From: Laguncularia racemosa
Taxonomy: Eukaryota; Streptophyta; Magnoliopsida; Myrtales; Combretaceae
Reading direction: 5' to 3'
DNA length: 64,000 nt
Assembly: GCA_037954665.1 (NCBI GenBank)
Contig: JBBMOL010000194.1
Coordinates: forward strand, 945,001 to 1,009,000
The notes beneath the pieces are model-generated. The model did no database searches. It saw only the letters and a list, made by a program, of their open reading frames with translations, and was not told the DNA's origin. A program made the translations under genes and the position numbers. How positions within the stretch are numbered: position 1 is the first letter of the stretch; every line of letters starts with the position of its first letter. Below, piece by piece: positions 56,357 to 64,000 of this stretch.

Positions 56357-58919
56357 ATGTCATCTTCCAAATCATCTAGAGAGAGTTCGAAAAGAAAGAA
56401 TTCACTTGGAAGTAGATCTGATGTAGGTTGAGAGCATGGAATTGATGTAGACAATAATGGGAAAAAAGTTAAATGTAAGTATTGTAATAAAGTTGTTAGT
56501 GGAGGCATTTACAGATTCAAGAATCACTTGGGGTGTACGCTTAAAGATGTAGAGCCATGTACCAGTGTCCCGAATGATGTAAAAAATGAAATGTTGACAA
56601 TGTTACTAAAAGCGACAAAATTATTAGAAATGAAGAGAAACTAAATTCATGGCATTGAAGATTCTGATGATGCTGATGATGAGGTGGAGCAAACAGGGAT
56701 AAATAAAAAAGAAAGGAATTGCATGGACTTCTTCCTGAAACAAAAAAAAATAAAAATTGCCAAAGTGGAACATGGGCAACACAAGGTACAATTAACCAAT
56801 TCATGAAGAAAGATTTGAGAGAAGAATGTAGCCAACAAATTGCTCATTTTTTCTAAACTAGTGCAATTCCATTTAATTGTGTCAAAAGTCCAGAGTTTGT
56901 GAAGGTGCTTCAAGTGGTTGGTCGATATGGATGTGGGCTTAAACCTCCTTCTTATCATGAGCTAAGGGTGACTTGTTTGAAGAAAGAAGTAGCTCGAACA
57001 ATGGAATTACTTAATGACTACAAAGCTGAATGGAAAAAAACAGGTTGCTCTATTATGTCTGATGCATGGACTGATAGAAAGAGGCGTTCCATATGCAATT
57101 TCTTGGTTGATAGCCCTAAAGGAATGGTTTTCTTATCATCTATAGATGCTTCTGATGTATCCAAGACAACCGATAAAGTTTTGGCAATGTTAGATGATAT
57201 CGTGGAGAAGGTTGGAGAGGAAAATGTTGTACAAGTTATTACAGATAATGCTGCAAATTATAAAGTAGCAGGAGAAAAATTGATGGAGAAGAGAAAATGC
57301 TTATATTGGACACCTTGTGCTGCACATTGCATCGATTTGATCTTGGAAGACTTTGAGAAGAATTTGAAGATCCATCAGGGGACAATTGCAAAAGGAAGGT
57401 GAAGTACTACATATATTTATTCCAGGACTATACTTATCTCAATTTTGAGAAGATACACTAAAGGGAGGCACTTGATTAGACTTGGTGCAACTCGTTTTGC
57501 CACTTCGTATTTGACATTAGGTTGCCTTAGTGAGTTGAAAGGTGCATTGATGATGATGTTCACTTCTAGTCATTGGAAATCATGAAAGTATTCGACCACA
57601 AGTGATGGAAAGCGGATTCAACAAGTGGTTTTAGATAGTAGGTTTTGGAAGAATGTTATTGTTTGCCTTAAAGTTGCATTTCCCTTTATTAAAGTGCATA
57701 GATTAGTGAATTTTGATGATCAACTAGCTATGGGTTTTATTTATCCGGAAATGGATCGTGCTAAGTAGAAAATTAAAGCAAACTTCAACAATGTGAAGAA
57801 AAGGTAATATCGTAACTTGTTAGCTATATATATATATTTATATATATATTTTAGTGCTAATTTTAAAGTTTCATTTCTAAATTGAAATCATATTTATTTA
57901 ATGTAGTTATGAACCTATCTTCAAGATTATTGACAAGAGATGGGAGCTTCAACTTCATAGACCATTACATGCTGCAGCTTATTATTTGAATCCCCATTAT
58001 CATTATAGTGATGATTTTAAAGTTGATGCCGATGTTAAGATTGGATTATATGGTTGCATAGAGTGTATGGTTTCTAATCCAATAGAAAGGTGTCAGATTG
58101 ATATGCAGCTTGAAAGATTTAAGGATGTTAAGGGACTATTTGGCATTGAAGCTGCAAGGTTAGCAAGAAACAAAAAAGCCCTAGCTAAATGGTAGGATTC
58201 ATATGGAGATGAATGCCTAGAACTACAAAAGTTTGCTATTCGCGTTTTAAGTTTGAGGTTGTGAGCGGAATTGGAGTGCATTTGAAATGGTATGATACAA
58301 ATGGTTCTTTTATTCAATTTGATATATTATTACTTATTAAGATTATGAATCTTATAAAGTTATGTATAACCTTTTTTATTTTCAGGTCCATACCAAAAAG
58401 AGGAATAGGTTGCATCAACAAAAGATGAATGATTTAGTCTTTGTAATGCATAACTTGAAATTAAGAAATAGGAAAGAAAGATGCATTGCTGACCCTGACA
58501 CTTCTACTTTCACTGTTGAAGATCTCTCATCTAATGATGAATGGATAGTTGAAGAAGAAAATGTGTTTGACTCATCAAATGAGAATGAAGGTCAAGGTGT
58601 GTTGCATATCTTTCCAAGTCCAAGGGATGAAGATAAAGATGATGCGGAGGAGGATGAAATTGGTGCTTATGTCAATTTGGAGAGTCCTGTCAGTAAGTCC
58701 CTAATCCCAAATGATTTGGACCTTCATGATATTGATAATGTTAAAGCTGAAATGCAAATAGGAACTTCAAAAAATTTGGAATTAGAGGATATGGAAATCA
58801 TTGGTAGCAATACACCTCATGATGATGTTGACATTGATGAAGAAGAAGATGATGATGATGCAAATGATGATGATGATATGGATTGGAGAGATGGTGGAAA
58901 TTGTGATGATTTATTTTAG
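56357..58919 (+). pseudogene. Broken hAT transposase (BED finger, DUF659, hATC dimerisation end)
   Basis: Start MSSSKSSRESSKRKNS at 56357, directly after a likely acceptor (ttacag). The BED zinc finger (CKYCNKVVSGGIYRFKNHL) lies at about 56470-56535, with a TGA at 56429-56431 where Trp is expected. DUF659 fills 56899-57402 (SDAWTDRKRRSICNFL, ITDNAANY, CAAHCIDLIL). Then come further catalytic-domain pieces (GATRFATSYLTLGCLSELK; RWELQLHRPLHAAAYYLNPH) and the hATC signature CERNWSAFEM near 58260-58290, out of frame with the preceding part. The C-terminus is acidic (open 58362-58916). Likely introns: about 57400-57430, 57805-57906 and 58291-58384 (gtatga to ttttcag). At least six stops make it inactive. 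hAT transposases cut and paste DNA. Confidence 0.88.
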
Positions 58920-59200
58920 TTCTTGTTATGTAATATGATTTATGATTTCATAACTTTTATTGAGACTTTTGGTTGATTATTTATATTATACAACTTATGC
59001 TCGATTATCTATATTATGACTTTTATTGTGATTTATGACCTAATTCTATGTTGAAAATTTTAATTTATATTATCCATTATATTTTTTAATGACTACTGTA
59101 AGTAAATTTTTAATATTTAAAGGTTATTTTATAAAGGTTGTAAAAACTTACGTTTTTACGTTCCGATTCTAAGGACCCCCTGGCGATTCTACGTAAAATC

Positions 59201-59218
59201 GCGATTTTGACAACCATG
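59201..59218 (-). repeat. Right terminal inverted repeat of the hAT element
   Basis: 18 bp, complement catggttgtcaaaatcgc, next to duplication aatacaag. Confidence 0.95.
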
Positions 59219-59226
59219 AATACAAG

Positions 59227-59612
59227 TATATATGACCTACTAAATAGAAAATATTACAAAATTTTACATCTCATCAAAAAGCTCTATTAAGACTAAATAT
59301 TACAAACTTTCAAATATAGTTCAAATAAAGTTATCCTATTACCAATTTCTCCATTTCCCTCATAAGCTCTGCTTTATCTATCTAGTAAAGGCTCACCCAT
59401 AGTTTCGTTCTTCTAGGATAGCACCAATAAGGTGTCTACAAAAGGAGAGTTATGAGGTAGTAAGCTATAAATAGCTTAGTGAGCGAAGCATATCAAATTA
59501 CTGGTCAAGCAAAACACAAACAAGCAGATTGCTAGTTGTTAAGTTATTTGCAACAAATATCAAGTGTAATATCACATGTGTTTATCCGGAGCTCACATGA
59601 AGTCTAAGAATA
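59227..59612 (-). repeat. LTR-like fragment, part 2
   Basis: Sequence that continued from 54649 before the hAT insertion. Phrases such as ttatgaggtagtaagctataaatagc resemble the gagctaatgc block of Tekay LTRs. It ends where the K LTR starts (59613). Confidence 0.4.
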
Positions 59613-61731
59613 TGTAATACATGAAAATTTTATTTATTTTAATGTATATATTATAACATAAAGCCAAGACTAAGGACGTAAAAACATATTTAGATGATGG
59701 GTGAATGGGTCATTTCACATAAAGAATATAAAAACCCTGAATTAACCTAGAGACCCTCCTTTGTCATTTTGCGCAGTAAAATTATAAAGAAAAATGAGAT
59801 ATGCTCTCTGTAGGAACCCTACGGCGACTAAAGGGAATTCACTGCCATTTGATCCGATAGTACCAGGTAAAGATTTCTATGATTTACTAAATAGTCATGA
59901 ACAAAGAATTTAGATTAAATTAAGTGATTGCTACATCATGTCATAAAAATTGGAGCGAATAGTGAACGTAAAGAATAAAGAATTCACAGATTAAGAACTT
60001 AATTCGCGGAAAGTCCAATGTAAGTATTCTAAATTATGTTAATTGAGGAGATAACACATGTGTTAGGGATTTAGTTAAGCTTAAGAATAAAGAGAATCGA
60101 GTTTAGGAGAATTTGGAGTAAAGGAATTAGGGTTCGTGGAATTGGTTGAGGGTAACATAGCCTACCAATATAGTCATGTTTCGATTGTGTTGAATTAGAA
60201 AGGAAAACTAAGAGATACACGACCTCCCAACATGGTCATGTTTCGACCATGTTGAGTTAAGAGTAACACGGCCTCCTAACACGATTATGTTTAGACCGTG
60301 TTGAGTGTAAAAGTTACATCGAGGGATACATGGCCTCTTAACATGGTTGTGTTTCGATCGTATTGAGTCAAGGGTAAAATGGCCTCCTAACATGGTTGTG
60401 TTTCGACCATGTTGAAGAAAGAAGAACACGACATCCTAACATGGCTGTGTTCTAGCTATGTTGAAGCCAAACTTTACACCTAAAGATACACGACCCTTTA
60501 CACAATCGTGCTCTAGCCTATGTTGAGCAATACGGTCCCCAACATGGCCATGTTGAATAAAGTATAACGTAATTATATATTCATTTAACTTTAAATTAAA
60601 CTAATTTCTATGCAACCTAGATAGCTTATAAAGCTTTAGAGAAATTAAATAAATAAGATTAAGAGAAATAAGAGAATGATATGATCTTAGATTAAGTACT
60701 AAGAGGAGCTTGTTGATTTATATAGATTTCAATTTAGTTTAAGTCCAAGACTGGAAAGTGCTTAAGGCTAGAATTCAAGGTACGTGTAACTTGCGTTTTG
60801 TTTTGTGCTTATTTAAGTTAGTCTATGTGTGGAACTCAATTTAATTGATGAATTGGTTTAAGTGATTAAGTTGTATGCTGTATGTGCTTGGCTTGGCTTA
60901 GGGGCCCATAGTGGTAGATCCCTAGGGAGCACCCCAATGATCCTTGTGCGACATTATCCCTAATAGAGTTGTGCTTGGAAATGATTTGGGCTGAATGTTG
61001 GTTAAGAGGTTAAGTGGACATGGGTGTGAGGCCCGTAGTGGTAGTTCCCATCACCAAGTTTAAGGTTTAAGTGGACATGGGTATGGGGCCCGTAGTGGTA
61101 GTTCCCATTACCAAGTTTAAAGATTAAAGGATCATGGGTGTGGAGGCCATAGTAGCAGTTCCCATTACCAAATCATGTTCCAGTGTGTTAAGTGTATTAA
61201 GGGGGTCATAAGTACCCTGTTGATGCTTGTAGACCTAAATGCATTAAGGAAATGGCTGTTTGTGTTTAAGTATTGCATAACATGTGTGACACTTGTTCAT
61301 GATTGTTCATGCGTGTATATTTATGTTATACGCACTAGGCATTAGCTCACCTTTCGAGGAACCTTTTTTAGATGTAGGTGTTAAGGGAGATGAGAACCCA
61401 AAAGATGACTTGGGTTTAGGTGACCCATAAAGAGAGGAAGATGAAGATTACCATTATTGTCATGGTGATTAAGATTTGGGAAATTATGTTATTTATCTTT
61501 GATAGACAATACTTTTTTTAAGGAATGTTAATTTTGTGTTCAAAGACTTCCACTGCATTAGATAATTGATATGGTTTGAGAAATTAATTGAATTTTGAGG
61601 ATGTATGAAATGTTTTTATATAGGAGTTATAGGCTAAATTGTATTAGAGTTGTTTCAGAGCCTTAATGTGTTCTTGTGAGATAAGAACACGTGGTGGGTA
61701 GTAGTGTAGCTCGAGATTTCGAGGCGTTACA
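59613..61731 (+). repeat. 5' LTR of Tekay-like element K (about 2.1 kb)
   Basis: TGTAATACATG to GGCGTTACA. It is the inverse-orientation relative of the H LTR: shared blocks near 59650 (actaagg), 59825 (tacggcgactaaag against gaaggcggcttagcg), 60900 (ggcccatagtggtagatccctaggg) and 61335 (aggcattagctcacctt). The start is inferred from the H alignment. A primer site follows the end. Confidence 0.75.
60180..60560. repeat. CGTG/CATG palindrome cluster in the K LTR, about 57-bp period
   Basis: About six units of the form aacatggtcatgtttcgaccatgttgag followed by acacggcctcct-like words, with much C-to-T and G-to-A change at former CG sites. Unit edges vary. Confidence 0.8.
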
Positions 61732-61738
61732 GCTTAGG

Positions 61739-61750
61739 TGGTATCAGAGC
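61739..61750 (+). other. Primer-binding site of element K
   Basis: tggtatcagagc, eight bases after the LTR end. Confidence 0.92.
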
Positions 61751-62059
61751 TTTAGGTTCATGATCTTTAGAAACTTAAGTTTGAATCTATAGAGAATAGG
61801 TTCATGATCCTTATGACCTATGTTTTGATCTATAGAAGCATAGGATATTGATCCTGAAGAATTTAGGTAATGATCCTTAGAACTAAGTGATGATCAATAA
61901 CCATAATTTTTAAACAAGTAGAGCATAAGATATGATCTTTAAAGGAGTTAAGCACTGGATCCGTAAGATAGTGAGACATGAAGAGAGTGGGTAAAATATG
62001 GGACATTTACTTAATTATGTAATTATTTTCTTATTTAACAATCATCAATCAATTAAGCA
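61751..62059 (+). other. Leader of element K with short degenerate repeats
   Basis: Words like aggttcatgatccttat, aggatattgatcctga and aggtaatgatccttag recur every 40-50 bp. The homologous H leader (6379-6515) has one such word. Gag, protease, RT and RNase H that should follow are missing. Confidence 0.6.
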
Positions 62060-62691
62060 TGAAGCCTAATTGATATAAACCCTAATTGATGTGAATTAAG
62101 AGAGAACAAGGATCCCAATTCCTTACCAAATGTAACACACTAGTTGAAATTAGGAATTAACTTGGAATTGTTGATGTTACGCACAACAAAGAATCAAGTC
62201 CACTCATTACAATCCTAGGTTGAATTGATAAGAGTATTTTTGTGAAGAGAAAATAACCCTTACATGTGAAAGAGGCAGCTACCAATGATTTCCAAAAAGT
62301 CCCCTTGAGTTCCCTTTTTACAAGTATTTATACTTGTTCTAAATAAGGAAAAATTAACAAAAGAAAATGTTACATAAGTCGATTCTCCCACGTCAATGGG
62401 ACAAGCGCCAGCTGGTTCTCCCACGTCAAATGGAACAATGTGTGGCCGGTTTCTTCTTGATTTATATAGGTCCATGAATCACCCTTAAACCAAGCATTAG
62501 TGTGTTTGCTCGCCATCTTGTAATACCGACAAATGTGTTTAATGAAATGCAAAACAATTATATAAAGTAAATGAAGGTACTAAACGAATGTCTTTGGCTT
62601 CCAATTGTTCAAAAAGTATCCTCATTGCTAAGTTTTGTAGTCCCTGGCTCTTGCTCCTATTATGGGTCTTGTAGATGTATGATTCCCATCA
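62060..62691 (-). repeat. LTR L, CD/B-like, inside element K
   Basis: The high end, gattcccatca (62691), gives TGATGGGAATCA on the minus strand. The interior matches CD LTR blocks (acacactagt, attgttgat, gattgataagagt, aagtatttatacttgttctaaataagg, ccaagcattagtgtgtt). The low end is eroded; ttaag is found at 62053-62057 and at 62692-62696, a possible target duplication two bases off. Confidence 0.7.
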
Positions 62692-62696
62692 TTAAG

Positions 62697-64000
62697 GTAC
62701 AAAATGAGAATATGTGTGCCAAATGATGCAGAGTTGAAAAGAGAAATAATGAAAGAGGCGCATCACTCTGCCTACACAATACATCTTGGAAGTACCAAAA
62801 TTTACAAGGACATGAAGAGTTGTTATTGGTGGAGAAACATGAAGAGAGAAATAGTAGAATATGTAGCCAGATGCCTCACATGCCAGTAGATCAGAATAGA
62901 TAATGAGAGACCAGTTGGAGAATTACAGCCTCTTCTAGTACCAGAGTGGAAATAGAAGCACGTGACAATGGACTTTGTTACAGCCCTCCCAAACACTAGG
63001 GAGAAGAAGGATACAATTTGGGTTACAGTGGACAGATTGACCAAGTCTACTCATTTTATACCTATCAGAATAAGATATAAATTGGAGAAACTAACACAAA
63101 TATACATGTAGGAGATAGTCAAACTGCATGGAGTGCCAATGACAATCACTTCTGATAGAGACACAAGGTTTGTAAGTAGATTCTAGAGCAACCTACATAA
63201 GGCATTGGACACTAAACTGCAATTTAGTACAGCATTCCACCCACAGACAGATGGTCAGTCTAAAAGGACTATATAAATATAGGAAGATTTGCTCAGGGCG
63301 TGTACACTAGACTTTAGAGGAAATTGGAATGAGCATATACCTCTAGTGGAGTTTGCCTATAATAACAGTTACTAGGCAACCATCCATATGGCATCATATA
63401 AAGCTCTTTATGGAAGAAGGTGCAGATCCCCACTACATTAGGATGAAGTGAGAGAAAGACAGATGATGGGGGCGAAGTTAGTACAAGAAGCAGTCAATAA
63501 AGTGAAGCTAAACAGGCAGAGAATACAGACAACCCGATCCTAACAAAAGAGCTATGCAGACAATAGAAGGCTTCCTTTGGAATTCTAAGTGGGAGATAAG
63601 GTATTATTGAGGATTTCTCCAACAAAGGGAGTGATCAGACTCGGATTGAGGGGAAAGCTAAACCTAAGGTATATAAGTCCATTTAAGATCTTAGAAAGAA
63701 CTAGCACAGTAGCTTACATGTTAGCTCTTCCACCAAATTAGGTCGGGGTACATGATGTATTCCATGTATCCATGCTGAGGAAGTATGTACCCGCCTATAT
63801 TAGATAGTGGCTTTAGAACCACTAAATGTACATCCAAATCTGATGTCTTTGGAAAGGCCAATCAGAATTCTTGACGCTAAGAAAAGGGTACTAAGGCGGA
63901 AAACAATCCCTTATGTAAAGGTATAATGGACAAACTAAACAAAAAGGGAAGTGACATGGGAGTTAATAGTAGAAATGAGGAAGAATTATCCAGAACTCTT
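62697..64000 (+). pseudogene. Integrase and chromodomain of Tekay-like element K, runs off the window
   Basis: RICVPNDAELKREIMKEAHH opens the integrase zinc finger, with CLTC at about 62874-62885. Core residues: DFVTALPNT (62970-62996) and ITSDRDTRF (63145-63171). The catalytic Glu that follows HPQTDGQS is Lys (GQSKRT, 63250-63267). The C-terminal region has VGDKVLLRISPTKGV, RYISPFKILER and HDVFHVSMLRKY. A decayed chromodomain closes the window (VLRRKTIPYVKV, a stop, then VTWELIVEMRKNYPEL). In chromoviruses this domain guides insertion to certain chromatin. Stops are scattered, for example at 62887, 62953 and 63107. Confidence 0.85.

Larger units (their letters stand above)
54650..59218 (+). 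mobile_element. hAT-superfamily DNA transposon, 4569 bp, 8-bp duplication aatacaag
   Basis: Terminal inverted repeats: cattgttgtcaaaatcgc (54650-54667) and the complement of catggttgtcaaaatcgc (59201-59218), 17 of 18 matching. Flanks aatacaag at 54642-54649 and 59219-59226 give the 8-bp duplication typical of hAT. Subterminal aaaatcg words recur at 54655-54815 and 59190-59208, as expected for transposase-binding sites. The internal gene is a broken BED/DUF659/hATC transposase on the plus strand. Confidence 0.95.

Noticed and set aside
60180..60560. Regular repeats considered as a CRISPR array
   Set aside because: The repeats are degenerate, in a plant LTR, without unique spacers of even length or cas genes.

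Overview
This is a plant nuclear DNA window, most likely from a eudicot with a repeat-rich genome. It is AT-rich. It holds one intact-looking, spliced cytochrome P450 gene of the CYP78A family (22644-24745, minus strand). Almost everything else is nested, decayed transposable elements: Ty3/gypsy chromoviruses (CRM-like and Tekay/Del-like), Ty1/copia (SIRE-like) and one hAT DNA transposon. The species cannot be read from the sequence. No bacterial or organellar genes, tRNA, rRNA or CRISPR were seen.

Layout. 1-1133: partial LTR. 1134-4264: element A, a gag-protease-only retrotransposon with its 3' LTR. 4265-13091: decayed minus-strand Tekay-like element H (RT/PR, gag, PBS, 5' LTR), with a rearranged CRM element J (6516-11054) lodged in its leader. 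13092-19690: two copies of a SIRE-like copia integrase region, the second interrupted by element B (14741-18215). 19691-28690: the gene island, with CYP78A and long AT-rich flanks. 28691-54110: minus-strand Tekay-like element F, heavily nested. 54491-59612: an LTR-like fragment split by a hAT element (54650-59218, 8-bp target duplication). 59613-64000: plus-strand Tekay-like element K (LTR, PBS, integrase with chromodomain), with a further LTR (L) inside it.

The 28.7-54.1 kb block can be partly reconstructed. Element CD (LTRs 35465-36130 and 51407-52073, both flanked by ttaag) inserted into the gag of F. A segment equivalent to 29412-37178 was then tandemly duplicated, and about 1.9 kb was lost from the second copy. 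Element E (37506-42549, flanked by tacat) and a solo LTR (47717-49361, flanked by tttat) later landed only in second-copy sequence.

The most unusual material is the group A, B, CD and E. These have LTRs, initiator-Met-type primer sites (not preserved in A), polypurine tracts and a CRM-like gag and/or protease, but no reverse transcriptase, RNase H or integrase. E has also lost gag, carries an expanded Gln/Glu/Pro-rich repeat C-terminal to the protease, and has LTRs lengthened by 186-187 bp that enclose an old primer-binding site. All coding regions outside CYP78A are broken to some degree. Lineage names rest on motif recognition by eye, not on database searches.
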